Positions 28,398 through 38,577 of a DNA stretch of 64,000 bases are shown piece by piece. Position 1 is the stretch's first letter, and every line of letters begins with the position of its first letter. The DNA is from Pseudobutyrivibrio sp. (GTDB lineage Bacteria > Bacillota > Clostridia > Lachnospirales > Lachnospiraceae), in the NCBI RefSeq assembly GCF_015057185.1, contig NZ_SVEV01000001.1:62001-126000 (forward strand), written 5' to 3'. A model generated the notes under the pieces. The model saw only the letters and a list, made by a program, of their open reading frames with translations, did no database searches and was not told where the DNA came from. The translations under genes were made by a program, and so were the position numbers.

Positions 28398-30340
28398 TGG
28401 GAAAAATCAATTTACTTAGTCAGGAAACTATTGACAAGATTGCTGCAGGTGAAGTTGTTGAAAGACCTGCATCTGTGGCCAAGGAATTAATTGAAAATAG
28501 TATAGATGCCGGTGCTACAGCCATTTCAGTAGAGATAAAAGGTGGTGGCATCGAATATCTTCGTATAACTGATAATGGAACTGGTATTGATAAGGATCAG
28601 ATTCAGATTGCATTTTTGAGACATTCTACCAGTAAAATTCAAAATGCTTCTGATTTGGATGATGTTCGTTCCTTAGGATTTAGAGGAGAGGCTCTTTCAA
28701 GTATTTCTGCAGTTTCTCGAGTAGAATTAATTACTAAAACGAAGGATTCATTTTTAGGAGCTAGCTACATTATCGAAGGAGCTAAAGAAATCGCATTTAC
28801 GGATATTGGTGCACCAGATGGTACCACATTTATTGTGCGTCAGCTCTTTTATAATACACCTGCTCGTAAGAAGTTCCTTAAATCAGAAAGCACGGAAGGC
28901 AGTTATGTATTTGATGTTGTAGAGCATTTGGCTCTTTCCCATCCAGAAATTTCCTTTAAATTGATTATAAATGGCAAAGAAAAGCTTATGACTTCAGGAA
29001 ATGGAGTTTTATCAGATACTATTTACCAGATTTATGGACGTCAGATTGCAGCGAATGTTTTAGATTTAGATTACAGTGATAAGCAAGTTCGTATACACGG
29101 ATTTATAGGTCAGTCAGTTATTGCAAGAGGCAATAGAGCTTTTGAAAACTTCTTTATCAACAAAAGATATATCAAAAGTAATAATTTGTCTCGAGCATGC
29201 GAAGAAGGTTATTATGGCTTTTTAATGGGGCATCAGTATCCATTTTTCGTAATTAATATCGAATTTATTGATGGTGCTGTTGATGTTAATGTTCACCCTA
29301 CAAAGCAAGAGGTTCGTTTCGAAAATGAATCTCAAGTATGCGAGCTATTAACAAAAATAATTAACAAGCGATTAACCAGAAGAGAAGACGTTATTGAAGC
29401 TCATGTGGAAGAACCAACTGTTAAAATTCAGCCTTCAATTACTCAGATTCCAGTAAACAAGGTGGAGACTGAGACCGTTCCGCAGGTAAATGTTAAATCA
29501 ATTACTCCTGATACACCTATTATCCATGAGGATATAATTGAAGAAGCTACTTCAAAATCACAGGCATCATCTGTTTCTACTCCAGAGGTTATTCCACCAA
29601 AGCAGAAATTGCCTGAGCCATTTGAAGCTAGCAAATTAGAGAGAATAAAAGCGTCTATCACCCAGCAAATTCATGCAGATACACCTTATGAGAAGAAGTT
29701 TGCAGAGAAGAATCGTGGTGGTGAAAAATACGAGCAAATTAGCTTTCTTAATAAAGAAGCTCGTAAGGAGCATAAAATAATAGGTCAAGTTTTTGACACC
29801 TATTGGATTGTAGAATACGACAAAAAAATGTACATCATCGATCAGCATGCGGCCCATGAAAAAGTTTTATTTGAAAAAACTATGGCTCGTCTAAAAAATA
29901 AAGAGATGACATCACAAATGGTAAGCCCACCTGTTATTATTTCTTTGTCACAACAGGATATTCTAAATTTTGAGACTTATCGAGATGCCTTTGAAAAGCT
30001 TGGATATCAGGTCGAATCCTTTGGTGGAAATGAGCTTGCAATTAATGGCGTGCCTGGTAATTTACTTGGATTAGATCCAAGACAGTTCTTCATTGAAGCT
30101 CTTGCTGATTGTACATCCTATAAAGCTAGCGATTCATTTGATATAATAGTTGAGAGAGTTGCCTCTATGTCATGTAAGGCAGCCGTAAAAGGAAATAATA
30201 AATTATCTATTCCGGAAATTAAGGCACTAATTGATGATTTGTTAGAATTAGAAAATCCATATCATTGTCCTCATGGTCGACCAACTATGATATCATTTTC
30301 AGAATATGAATTAGCCAAGAAATTTAAAAGGATTGTTTAA
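28397..30340 (+). CDS. mutL: DNA mismatch repair protein MutL (endonuclease type)
   Basis: MutL couples MutS mismatch recognition to strand incision. The 647-residue product shows GHKL ATPase motifs ENSIDAGA, DNGTGI and GFRGEAL in the first 110 residues, a Pro/Glu/Thr-rich linker (about 335-430) and a C-terminal dimerisation domain. The DQHAAHEKVLFE motif and CPHGRP mark the nicking-competent type found in bacteria without MutH. It overlaps mutS by one base and miaA by one base, so the three form a coupled operon. Confidence 0.97.
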   Translation: MGKINLLSQETIDKIAAGEVVERPASVAKELIENSIDAGATAISVEIKGGGIEYLRITDNGTGIDKDQIQIAFLRHSTSKIQNASDLDDVRSLGFRGEALSSISAVSRVELITKTKDSFLGASYIIEGAKEIAFTDIGAPDGTTFIVRQLFYNTPARKKFLKSESTEGSYVFDVVEHLALSHPEISFKLIINGKEKLMTSGNGVLSDTIYQIYGRQIAANVLDLDYSDKQVRIHGFIGQSVIARGNRAFENFFINKRYIKSNNLSRACEEGYYGFLMGHQYPFFVINIEFIDGAVDVNVHPTKQEVRFENESQVCELLTKIINKRLTRREDVIEAHVEEPTVKIQPSITQIPVNKVETETVPQVNVKSITPDTPIIHEDIIEEATSKSQASSVSTPEVIPPKQKLPEPFEASKLERIKASITQQIHADTPYEKKFAEKNRGGEKYEQISFLNKEARKEHKIIGQVFDTYWIVEYDKKMYIIDQHAAHEKVLFEKTMARLKNKEMTSQMVSPPVIISLSQQDILNFETYRDAFEKLGYQVESFGGNELAINGVPGNLLGLDPRQFFIEALADCTSYKASDSFDIIVERVASMSCKAAVKGNNKLSIPEIKALIDDLLELENPYHCPHGRPTMISFSEYELAKKFKRIV

Positions 30341-31278
30341 TGAAAAAAATAGTTGTTTTAACTGGTCCAACTGCAGTAGGAAAAACATCACTTTCAATTA
30401 ATCTCGCCAGAGCTATTAATGGCGAGATTATTTCTGCTGACAGTATGCAGGTTTATAAACATATGAATATTGGTACAGCCAAAATCATGCCTGATGAAAT
30501 GGGTGGTATTAAGCATCATCTTATTGATGTAATTGAGCCGACAGAAGATTTTCATGTAGTTCGATTCAAGGAAATGGTAGAGGCTGCAATAGAAGAAATC
30601 TATGCAAAGGGGAAAATCCCAATCATTTGCGGTGGCACTGGATTCTATATTCAGGCCATTTTATATGATATTCAATTTTCAGATCAAAAAATTGATCAGC
30701 AGTACAGAGATTATCTAGAACAATATGCTAGTGATAATGGAAAAGAAGCACTTCATAAAATGTTGGCTGAGGTTGATGCTAAATCAGCAGAAGCTATACC
30801 AGCAGCTAATGTTAAGAGAGTGGTTCGTGCACTAGAATATTACAAATTAACAGGCGAGACCTTCAGTTCTCATAATGAAGAGCAAAGAAATCGAAAAAGC
30901 CCATATAATTTTGCATATTTTGTTTTAAATGACGATAGAAATTTACTCTATAATCGTATAAATAAAAGAGTTGATATCATGATGGAGGCAGGTTTATTAG
31001 ATGAAGTTGATAAGCTTGTAAAAATGGGATGTGTTCCAGGAATGACCTCAATGGATGGCATTGGATACAAAGAGATATTAGCTTATTTAAATGGACGGTC
31101 TTCCCTAGAAGATGCAGTTGAATTAATTAAAAAGAACTCTAGAAATTATGCTAAGCGCCAGCTTACATGGTTTAGACGGGAAAAGGAAGTTATATGGCTT
31201 GATAAAACAGTATTAAAAACTGATGAAGAGCTATTAGAATATATTCAAAAGACACTTAAAGAGAAAGGAATTATTTAA
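30340..31278 (+). CDS. miaA: tRNA dimethylallyltransferase
   Basis: MiaA transfers a dimethylallyl group to N6 of A37 in tRNAs that read codons starting with U. The 312-residue product has P-loop GPTAVGKTSL at residues 8-17, SADSMQVYKHMNIGTAK, and the C-terminal RNYAKRQLTWFRRE signature. It overlaps mutL by one base. The next gene starts at a GTG immediately after the stop, with its ribosome site inside the miaA end. Confidence 0.97.
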   Translation: MKKIVVLTGPTAVGKTSLSINLARAINGEIISADSMQVYKHMNIGTAKIMPDEMGGIKHHLIDVIEPTEDFHVVRFKEMVEAAIEEIYAKGKIPIICGGTGFYIQAILYDIQFSDQKIDQQYRDYLEQYASDNGKEALHKMLAEVDAKSAEAIPAANVKRVVRALEYYKLTGETFSSHNEEQRNRKSPYNFAYFVLNDDRNLLYNRINKRVDIMMEAGLLDEVDKLVKMGCVPGMTSMDGIGYKEILAYLNGRSSLEDAVELIKKNSRNYAKRQLTWFRREKEVIWLDKTVLKTDEELLEYIQKTLKEKGII

Positions 31279-31279
31279 A

Positions 31280-32563
31280 GTGTATAGCATTTATAAAGAA
31301 TTTGGTATTTCAAAAGAAGCATATGAATACGGTTCAAAGATTGCAAAGGAATTAGAGCCTAGATTCAAGGAAATTGATAACATTGCTGAATATAATCAGT
31401 TAAAAGTATTAAAAGCTATGCAGGAGCACAAGGTTGCTGCTGAATGCTTTAACACATCAACTGGCTACGGTTATGATGATGTAGGACGAGACACTCTTGA
31501 AAAGGTATATGCATCTGTTTTCAAAGCGGAAGATGCATTGGTTCGTCCACAAATTACATGCGGTACTCACGCTTTAGCGCTTGCTTTAATGAGTAATTTA
31601 CGTCCAGGTGATGAATTGCTTTCACCAGTAGGTAAGCCATACGATACATTAGAGGAGGTTATTGGAATTAGACCTTCAAATGGTTCATTAGCAGAGTATG
31701 GCATTACATATTCTCAAGTAGACTTATTACCTGATGGCGGATTTGACTATGATGGCATCAAGGCTGCAATTAATGAAAAAACAAAGCTAGTTACTATCCA
31801 AAGATCAAAGGGCTATGCTAACCGTCCAACTCTTTCAGTAGAGCAGATAGGAGAGCTAGTAGCATTTATAAAAGGTATTAAATCTGACATTATCTGCATG
31901 GTAGATAACTGCTATGGAGAGTTTGTTGAGAAGATTGAGCCAATTGAGGTGGGCGCAGATATGTGCGTTGGTTCCCTTATCAAAAATCCAGGTGGAGGAT
32001 TAGCACCAATTGGCGGATACATCGTTGGTAAAAAGGAGTGTATCGAAAATGCCGCTCATAGACTTACAAGCCCTGGACTTGGAAAGGAAGTAGGAGCATC
32101 CCTTGGCATTATGCAATCCTTCTATCAGGGATTTTTCCTTGCACCAACAGTTGTAGCAGGAGCGCTTAAGGGAGCAATTTTTGCTGCAAATATATTTGAA
32201 AAGCTTGGCTTCTTATGCATTCCTAATTCTACAGAACCAAGATATGACATCATTCAGGCTGTTTCCTTCTTAAAACCAGAAGGACTTATTGCATTCTGTG
32301 AAGGTATTCAGGCGGCAGCACCAGTAGATTCATACGTTACACCAGAGCCTTGGGATATGCCAGGATATGATTCACAAGTAATTATGGCTGCAGGAGCATT
32401 TGTTCAGGGATCATCAATTGAATTATCGGCTGATGGCCCATTAAGAGATCCTTATACTGCATTCTTCCAGGGTGGTTTAACATGGAATCATGCCAAGCTT
32501 GGTATACTTAAAGCCCTTCAAAAACTTGTAGATGCTCGCCTTGTTAACCCATCACAACTGTGA
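31280..32563 (+). CDS. PLP-dependent 'aluminium resistance' family protein
   Basis: This 427-residue fold-type I PLP enzyme is related to cystathionine/methionine gamma-lyases (COG4100). Visible features are FNTSTGYGYDDVGRDTLEKV near the N-terminus, GTHALALAL, a VDNCYGEFVE segment and KNPGGGLAPIGGYIVG; the Lys of VGSLIKNPGGG is the likely Schiff-base residue. The 'aluminium resistance' name is historical and the substrate is unknown. The start is GTG two bases after miaA, with GAAAGGA upstream. The miaA-linked position is common in Firmicutes. Confidence 0.88.
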   Translation: MYSIYKEFGISKEAYEYGSKIAKELEPRFKEIDNIAEYNQLKVLKAMQEHKVAAECFNTSTGYGYDDVGRDTLEKVYASVFKAEDALVRPQITCGTHALALALMSNLRPGDELLSPVGKPYDTLEEVIGIRPSNGSLAEYGITYSQVDLLPDGGFDYDGIKAAINEKTKLVTIQRSKGYANRPTLSVEQIGELVAFIKGIKSDIICMVDNCYGEFVEKIEPIEVGADMCVGSLIKNPGGGLAPIGGYIVGKKECIENAAHRLTSPGLGKEVGASLGIMQSFYQGFFLAPTVVAGALKGAIFAANIFEKLGFLCIPNSTEPRYDIIQAVSFLKPEGLIAFCEGIQAAAPVDSYVTPEPWDMPGYDSQVIMAAGAFVQGSSIELSADGPLRDPYTAFFQGGLTWNHAKLGILKALQKLVDARLVNPSQL

Positions 32564-32613
32564 TAAACTTTTAAAAGGTTTTATAAGAATTAATTGATAT
32601 ACGGAGGAAGGTC

Positions 32614-33627
32614 ATGGCCAATTCATTTGGTATAGATATAGGAACCCAAAATCTCAAGATTTTTAGTGGTTCAAACAATCATATCACTAACATTAAAAAC
32701 ACAATTGCTATTGTTAATAAAAATCAGATGTATGCATACGGGGATAATGCATATTCAATGTTTGAAAAAGCACCAGATACAATAGATGTTTCATTTCCAA
32801 TCGTATCAGGTGTTATTGCTGATTTTGACAATATGCAGACAATGCTTTTTGAGGTTCTTGAAAAGGATTTAAAAGGGAAAATCAAAGGCTCCGACATTGT
32901 AGTAGCTGTTCCAACAGATATTACAGAGGTTGAAAAGAAAGCCTTTTCTGATTTATTTACTAAAACAAAAAACAAACCACATTCAATTAAGGTATGTGAA
33001 AAGCCAATTGCTAGTGCCATCGGTTTAGGCTTAGATGTTTCAGAGCCTACAGGTGTAATGGTTGTAGATTTAGGCGCTGATACAACAGAAATTTCTGTTA
33101 TTTCTTTAGGTGGACTTGTTTTATCTGAATTACTTCCATTTGGTGGAAATCAAATTGATGAATCAATCGTTACACACCTTAAACGTAACTACAATCTAGT
33201 AATAGGGCAGAAGACTGCAAAGCAATTAAAGCAAGAGATTGGTTCTGCTATGAAGGGCAGAAATGAGAAGCTTACAGTTGTCGGAAGAGATGTTGTAAGT
33301 GGCCTTCCTATCGAAATGGAAATTGAGAGTGATATTATTTACACTGCTATGAAAACAGATTTAGAAAGTTTTTGTACAAATGTAAAGCTTATCCTTGAAA
33401 AGGTTCCACCAGAGCTTGCAAAAGATATTGTGCATGCTGGAATTTATCTTACAGGTGGTACATCACAGCTTTACCAGCTTACAGATTTATTCTCTGAGGT
33501 TACTAATATCAAAGTAAATTCATGCGAGGAACCAGAGGAATCATGTGTTAGAGGCTTAGGACAAGTTTTATCTGATTCCAAGTACAAACAGTATGGCTAC
33601 AGCATGAAATCTAGAATTTTTAAATAA
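32614..33627 (+). CDS. mreB: Rod shape-determining actin-like protein MreB
   Basis: MreB is an actin homologue that forms membrane-associated filaments guiding lateral wall synthesis. The 337-residue product has the phosphate-1 motif GIDIGTQNLKI, phosphate-2 VVDLGADTTEISV and the adenosine motif YLTGGTSQLYQL. It is followed by mreC and mreD, which secures the assignment, although the sequence is divergent from classical MreB. GGAGGAAGG (32603-32611) gives a strong ribosome site. Confidence 0.93.
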   Translation: MANSFGIDIGTQNLKIFSGSNNHITNIKNTIAIVNKNQMYAYGDNAYSMFEKAPDTIDVSFPIVSGVIADFDNMQTMLFEVLEKDLKGKIKGSDIVVAVPTDITEVEKKAFSDLFTKTKNKPHSIKVCEKPIASAIGLGLDVSEPTGVMVVDLGADTTEISVISLGGLVLSELLPFGGNQIDESIVTHLKRNYNLVIGQKTAKQLKQEIGSAMKGRNEKLTVVGRDVVSGLPIEMEIESDIIYTAMKTDLESFCTNVKLILEKVPPELAKDIVHAGIYLTGGTSQLYQLTDLFSEVTNIKVNSCEEPEESCVRGLGQVLSDSKYKQYGYSMKSRIFK

Positions 33628-33644
33628 AAATATACAGAGGTATT

Positions 33645-34508
33645 ATGAGACAAAGAAAAGCAGGTGGAGGAATTCCAAGTAAATATTTACTTACAATACT
33701 GTCTATTTTTTGTATTATGCTTTTATTCTTTAGCTATTCAACTGGATTTACAGGTGGTCCATTAGAGACAGTTGCCAACCACCTTTTTATTCCTATGCAA
33801 AAGGGTATAGATTTTATTGGAAGTAGTATTGCTTTTTCTTCTGCTGATACTAAATCAAAAGAAGAGTTAATTGCTGAAAATGAAAATCTTCAAGCTCAGG
33901 TTGATGATCTCAATGCTAAAATCGATATTATGGAGCTGAAATTAAAAGAGCTAAACGATCTTCAGGAATTATACCAACTTGATCAGACATATTATGATTA
34001 CGAAACAACTGGCGCCCGCATTATAGGTCGTGGTACTACAAACTGGTTCAATACTTTCACAATAGATAAGGGCTCTAACGATGGTATCAAGGTTAATATG
34101 AATGTTATTGCTGATGGCGGTCTTGTTGGAATCGTTGTTTCTGTCGGAGACTCTTATGCTGTTGTACGTTCCATAATTGATGATACATCAAATGTCAGCG
34201 CTACCATTTCTTCTACAGAAGATAATTGTATTGTTTCTGGTTCACTTGAAAAGATGACATCAGACAATCTGATATTATTCTCAAATCTTGATGATGAAGA
34301 TAATCAAGTTGCTATTGGAGATGAAATTGTAACATCAAATATATCTGACAAATATTTGCCTGGATTAATGATTGGTTATGTTTCTTCAGTTTCACTTGAT
34401 GAAAATGACCTTACAAAGTCAGGAACACTTACACCGGTTGTTGATTTCAAGCATTTATCAGATGTACTTGTGATATTACAGCTTAAGGAGTCTTACCAAA
34501 GTGAATGA
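33645..34508 (+). CDS. mreC: Rod shape-determining protein MreC
   Basis: This is a bitopic elongasome protein linking MreB to PBP2. The 287-residue product has an N-terminal membrane helix (about 14-34), a coiled coil at about 68-108 (EELIAENENLQAQVDDLNAK) and the paired beta-barrel C-terminal region with GTTNWFNTFTIDKGSNDGI. The stop overlaps mreD by eight bases. Confidence 0.95.
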   Translation: MRQRKAGGGIPSKYLLTILSIFCIMLLFFSYSTGFTGGPLETVANHLFIPMQKGIDFIGSSIAFSSADTKSKEELIAENENLQAQVDDLNAKIDIMELKLKELNDLQELYQLDQTYYDYETTGARIIGRGTTNWFNTFTIDKGSNDGIKVNMNVIADGGLVGIVVSVGDSYAVVRSIIDDTSNVSATISSTEDNCIVSGSLEKMTSDNLILFSNLDDEDNQVAIGDEIVTSNISDKYLPGLMIGYVSSVSLDENDLTKSGTLTPVVDFKHLSDVLVILQLKESYQSE

Positions 34509-35046
34509 TTTTAAGAAATATCTTAGAAGAGTATTAATCATAGCGCTTATTATTTATGTTTGCTATTTATTGCAGACAAGCGTATTTTCTAAATATCCAT
34601 TGGCTGGCGTTACTCCTAATGTTTTAATATGCGTTGTTTCTACATATGGATTTATGAAAGGACGCCGCTATGGAATAGTCATTGGATTTTTCACTGGTCT
34701 TTTATTAGATATATATTCTGGAGTTATTTTTGGAATATATGCACTTTTATATATGTATATTGGCTTCTTAAATGGAATGTTTAAGAAACAGTTCTTTGGA
34801 GATGACCTTAGACTTCCAATGATACTTATTGGAACCAGTGATTTTATATATGGAGTGGCTTCATATTTGGTCCTATTTGCACTTAGATCGCAAAATGATT
34901 TCTCATTTTATATTATGAATATCATTTTACCTGAGGTTGTTTACACACTAGTTGTATCTATCTTTGTTTATTACGGAATTCTTCACATAAACAATTGGAT
35001 AGAAAAATTTGAGAAGAAGGGTTCTGATAGAATTGGAAATTATTAA
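34501..35046 (+). CDS. mreD: Rod shape-determining protein MreD
   Basis: This 181-residue membrane protein with five or six helices carries the family segment GFFTGLLLDIYSG. The start is GTG at 34501, with AAGGAG inside the end of mreC. It acts with MreC in the elongasome. The 3' end overlaps the beginning of the pbp2 gene. Confidence 0.92.
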   Translation: MNDFKKYLRRVLIIALIIYVCYLLQTSVFSKYPLAGVTPNVLICVVSTYGFMKGRRYGIVIGFFTGLLLDIYSGVIFGIYALLYMYIGFLNGMFKKQFFGDDLRLPMILIGTSDFIYGVASYLVLFALRSQNDFSFYIMNIILPEVVYTLVVSIFVYYGILHINNWIEKFEKKGSDRIGNY

Positions 35047-37882
35047 GGACTTTTTTATAAATGCATTTTCTTCACGTATTCGTGTCGTTGTGGTAGCAAT
35101 GGTTTTCTTTGCTACTGTTCTTATTTCACGTCTTTTTTATTTGCAGATTATCAATGGTAGCGAGTACCAGGATAACTACAATCTAAAGCTAGAAAAGACT
35201 GAATCAATTGCAGCTACAAGAGGAAATATTTACGACAGAAATGGTAACTTACTAGCATATAACGAGCTTGTATACGCTGTCACAATTCAAGATACCGGCA
35301 CATATGCCAACAAAAAAGAAAAAAGTGAATCACTAAATTCAGAGATTGCTGAGATTATTACTAAATTAGAGAGCAACGGCGACACGATTGATAATGATTT
35401 TGGCATTTATCTGGATTCGTCAGGAAACTTTCAATTCCTGAATTCTGGTACATCATTACAACGTTTTAGAGCTGATGTATTCGGTAAAACAAATATCGAA
35501 GATTTAGAGTATGATTCTGAAATGGGATTTGATCAGGCTACAGCTACAGCAGATCAAATTGTAGATTATTTAGAGGGTGAAAAGACCTACAATATTTCTA
35601 CCGACTATTCTAAAAAGCTTAGATATGAAATTATGGTTGTACGTTATAATATGAGCCAAAATTCATATCAAAAGTATATTTCTACAGTAATTGCTTCTGA
35701 TATTTCTGATGAATCTGTTGCATTTATAAAAGAAAATATAAATGAATTGACAGGTGTAGATGTAGAAGAAAAGTCACTTAGAAGATACGTTGATAGTGAA
35801 TATTTTTCACATATCATTGGTTACACAGGTCAAATTTCTACCACAGAATATAAAGAGCGTTCTGCTACAGATTCAACTGTTGAAACAACAGATGTTATAG
35901 GTAAATCTGGTATTGAGAAGGTAATGAATGATTATCTTGCTGGTACTAAGGGTTACGAGACTCTATATGTAGATAGTGTAGGAAATACTATTGCAGAGGG
36001 AGATTATGTTGCAGCTGTTTCTGGTAATGATGTTTACTTATCTATTGATAGTGAATTACAAAAGGCCGCATATATTCTTCTAGAGCAGGAAATTGCAGGT
36101 ATTTTATATTCTAAGCTTGCAAATATAAAGGAATATAACGCAAGCGACAATTCGTCTTCATCAGATGTCATTGTTCCTATATATGATGTTTATTACTCAT
36201 TAATTAACAATGGAATTATAGACACTAATGCCTTTAGAGATGAAGAAGCCTCAGCTACTGAGAAACAGGTTTTAGCAGCATATGACGCAAAAGAAGAGGC
36301 TGTTCTTTCAACTTTACGTTCGCAGCTTACATTTTCGAATGAGGTAGTATACAAGGATTTACCAGATGAATATCAAGCATATTCAACATATATTGTCACT
36401 ACACTTAAGAGCTTAGGCGTATTTGATGCTGATGCCATTGACTCATCTTCAGAAGTTCAAACTAGCTGGACATCAGAGGAAATGGCTGTAAATAAATACC
36501 TAACTTATGCTATTGAGCAAAACTGGATTGATATTACAAAATATGAATCAGAGGCAAAATACGCAGATACAGAAGAGCTTTATGATGATTTAATTGATTA
36601 TGTAATAGAGTATTTATCTACTGATAAGGGATTCGAAAAGCTTGTTTACAAATATTTATTACTTGATGACGGTATTTCAGGAACGCAGCTTTGTCTTATC
36701 CTATATGATCAAGGTGTTTTGGAAGAGGATGAGGAAACATATGCACAGCTTTCTTCGGGAGCTATAACCGCATATGAGTTTATGCGCTCTAAAATCAAAT
36801 CCCTTGAGATAACACCTGGTCAGCTTGCACTTGATCCTTGTTCAGGTTCTACTGTTATTTTGGATTCTACCACTGGTGAAGTACTAGCTATGGTTACATA
36901 TCCAGGATATGACAATAATAGATTAGCTAATTCAGTAGATGCTGATTACTACGCATATTTAACTAATAATGCAGCTAATCCTTTGTATAATTATGCGACG
37001 CAGCAGAGAACTGCTCCTGGTTCTACTTTCAAAATTGTAAGTTCAACAGCAGGTTTGGCAGAGGGCGTTATTACAACCACTTCAGAAATTACTGACTTAG
37101 GTCAATACACAAAGGTATCTAACAATCCAAAATGTTGGATTTACCCAAGCAATCACGGCAGCATTAATGTTTCAGAAGCTATTAGAGATTCTTGTAACTA
37201 TTTCTTCTACGAAGTTGGTTGGAGATTGGCTGGTGGCGATGGCGCATATGATGATATTACTGGTATTGATAAAATCACTGAATATGCATCGCTTTACGGC
37301 TTGGATGAGACTACTGGCATAGAAATTGAAGAAAATTCACCGCATATTGCTACTGAATATCCTGTCATGGCTGCAATTGGTCAGTCTGACAATAACTTTA
37401 CAACAGTAGGTTTGGCTCGTTATGCTGCAGCAATTGCAAACAGTGGAACAGTATACAATCTTACTTTGTTAGACAGTGTCAGAGATACAGATGGCAATAT
37501 TTTGGAAAGCTATAGTCCAACAGTTAGAAATCAAATTGACGTTTTGGATTCATCAGAATGGGATGCTATCCATTACGGTATGAGAATGGTATGTGAGTCA
37601 TTATCTTCATTTGATAATTTCTCCATAGAGGTTGCAGGTAAAACTGGTACTGCGCAGCAGGTAAAAACACGACCTAACCACGCTTTATTTATTGGTTATG
37701 CACCATACGACAATCCACAGGTTGCAATCGCAACACGTATTGCCTATGGTTACACCTCACATAACGCAGCTGAAGTTTCAAAAGATATTTTAGCTTACTA
37801 TTTCGGTGTTTCAGCAACAGAAGACTTGTTAAATGGTGAGGCAAGCATTGTTTCTGATTCCGAAAATGAATTTACAGATTAA
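35033..37882 (+). CDS. Penicillin-binding protein 2 with a large insertion in the transpeptidase region
   Basis: This class B transpeptidase is the elongation-specific PBP2/MrdA and the RodA partner. The 949-residue product has a membrane helix near residues 14-35, the dimerisation domain with RGNIYDRNGNLLAYN, and the three active-site motifs SxxK (GSTFK), SxN (DSCNYFF) and KTG (GKTGTAQQ). Between SIDSELQKAA (about residue 337) and DPCSGSTVILD (about 600) sits an acidic helical insertion of roughly 240 residues not present in classical PBP2. A TTG at 35033, 12 bases after AAGAAGG, is the preferred start; an in-frame TTG at 35009 would precede that ribosome site. Both overlap mreD. Confidence 0.9.
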   Translation: MEIIKDFFINAFSSRIRVVVVAMVFFATVLISRLFYLQIINGSEYQDNYNLKLEKTESIAATRGNIYDRNGNLLAYNELVYAVTIQDTGTYANKKEKSESLNSEIAEIITKLESNGDTIDNDFGIYLDSSGNFQFLNSGTSLQRFRADVFGKTNIEDLEYDSEMGFDQATATADQIVDYLEGEKTYNISTDYSKKLRYEIMVVRYNMSQNSYQKYISTVIASDISDESVAFIKENINELTGVDVEEKSLRRYVDSEYFSHIIGYTGQISTTEYKERSATDSTVETTDVIGKSGIEKVMNDYLAGTKGYETLYVDSVGNTIAEGDYVAAVSGNDVYLSIDSELQKAAYILLEQEIAGILYSKLANIKEYNASDNSSSSDVIVPIYDVYYSLINNGIIDTNAFRDEEASATEKQVLAAYDAKEEAVLSTLRSQLTFSNEVVYKDLPDEYQAYSTYIVTTLKSLGVFDADAIDSSSEVQTSWTSEEMAVNKYLTYAIEQNWIDITKYESEAKYADTEELYDDLIDYVIEYLSTDKGFEKLVYKYLLLDDGISGTQLCLILYDQGVLEEDEETYAQLSSGAITAYEFMRSKIKSLEITPGQLALDPCSGSTVILDSTTGEVLAMVTYPGYDNNRLANSVDADYYAYLTNNAANPLYNYATQQRTAPGSTFKIVSSTAGLAEGVITTTSEITDLGQYTKVSNNPKCWIYPSNHGSINVSEAIRDSCNYFFYEVGWRLAGGDGAYDDITGIDKITEYASLYGLDETTGIEIEENSPHIATEYPVMAAIGQSDNNFTTVGLARYAAAIANSGTVYNLTLLDSVRDTDGNILESYSPTVRNQIDVLDSSEWDAIHYGMRMVCESLSSFDNFSIEVAGKTGTAQQVKTRPNHALFIGYAPYDNPQVAIATRIAYGYTSHNAAEVSKDILAYYFGVSATEDLLNGEASIVSDSENEFTD

Positions 37883-37891
37883 GGAGAGATT

Positions 37892-38572
37892 ATGAGTAAC
37901 GATCCTGTAGTTTTAAAAAGTAATAAATATGGATTATCTCTACAGCTTGATGCAACTATTCCTTTTGAGAAATTGGTTAAGGCTATTTGTGAGAAATTCG
38001 CACAATCAGCTGATTTCTTTGGTGAGTGTTCCATGATTCTTGAGACTCTTGGCAGAGAGCTTACTACCGAAGAAGGATTAGTAATCATTCAAGCTATCGA
38101 GTTAAATTCAAAGATTAAGGTAATCTTACTTAATGAAAATAATGAATTAAAAGATACTAGAATGCTAAATCAGATTGACAGATTTTATACGGATGAAATT
38201 TTCGAAAATGCAAAAATTATTCGTGGGTCAATTTACAAGGACAATGTAGTTACATCTGATTCCTCTGTAATAGTATTAGGAGATGTTAAATCAAAGGCTA
38301 CTATACAGGCAAAGGGAAATATTATTGTCCTTGGATCTTTACTTGGCACTGCACATGCAGGATATCCAGATAATACAGGATGCTATATTGTTGCAGGTCA
38401 TTTAGATTCAAAGAATGTCCAAATTGGAACTGTATCAGGAGAAATAAGACTCCAAGAAAAATGGTCTCTCAGAGTTAGACGTACTCAAGAAGAGCCAATT
38501 GGTATTTCCGTTTGGAATAAAGAGTTACTGGCAGAGCCATTAAGTAGTGGATTATTAAAAAGGATTAAATAA
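37892..38572 (+). CDS. minC: Septum site-determining protein MinC
   Basis: MinC is an FtsZ-assembly inhibitor that blocks polar division. The 226-residue product has an N-terminal alpha/beta domain and the C-terminal right-handed beta-helix, with IVLGDVKSKATIQAKGNIIV and GAxxLGTAHAGYP-like (GSLLGTAHAGYPDN) turns. It follows pbp2 by nine bases with AAGGAGAG. In related Lachnospiraceae minD and minE follow; here rodA begins six bases later, so both are missing from this locus. Confidence 0.92.
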   Translation: MSNDPVVLKSNKYGLSLQLDATIPFEKLVKAICEKFAQSADFFGECSMILETLGRELTTEEGLVIIQAIELNSKIKVILLNENNELKDTRMLNQIDRFYTDEIFENAKIIRGSIYKDNVVTSDSSVIVLGDVKSKATIQAKGNIIVLGSLLGTAHAGYPDNTGCYIVAGHLDSKNVQIGTVSGEIRLQEKWSLRVRRTQEEPIGISVWNKELLAEPLSSGLLKRIK

Positions 38573-38577
38573 TCAAT

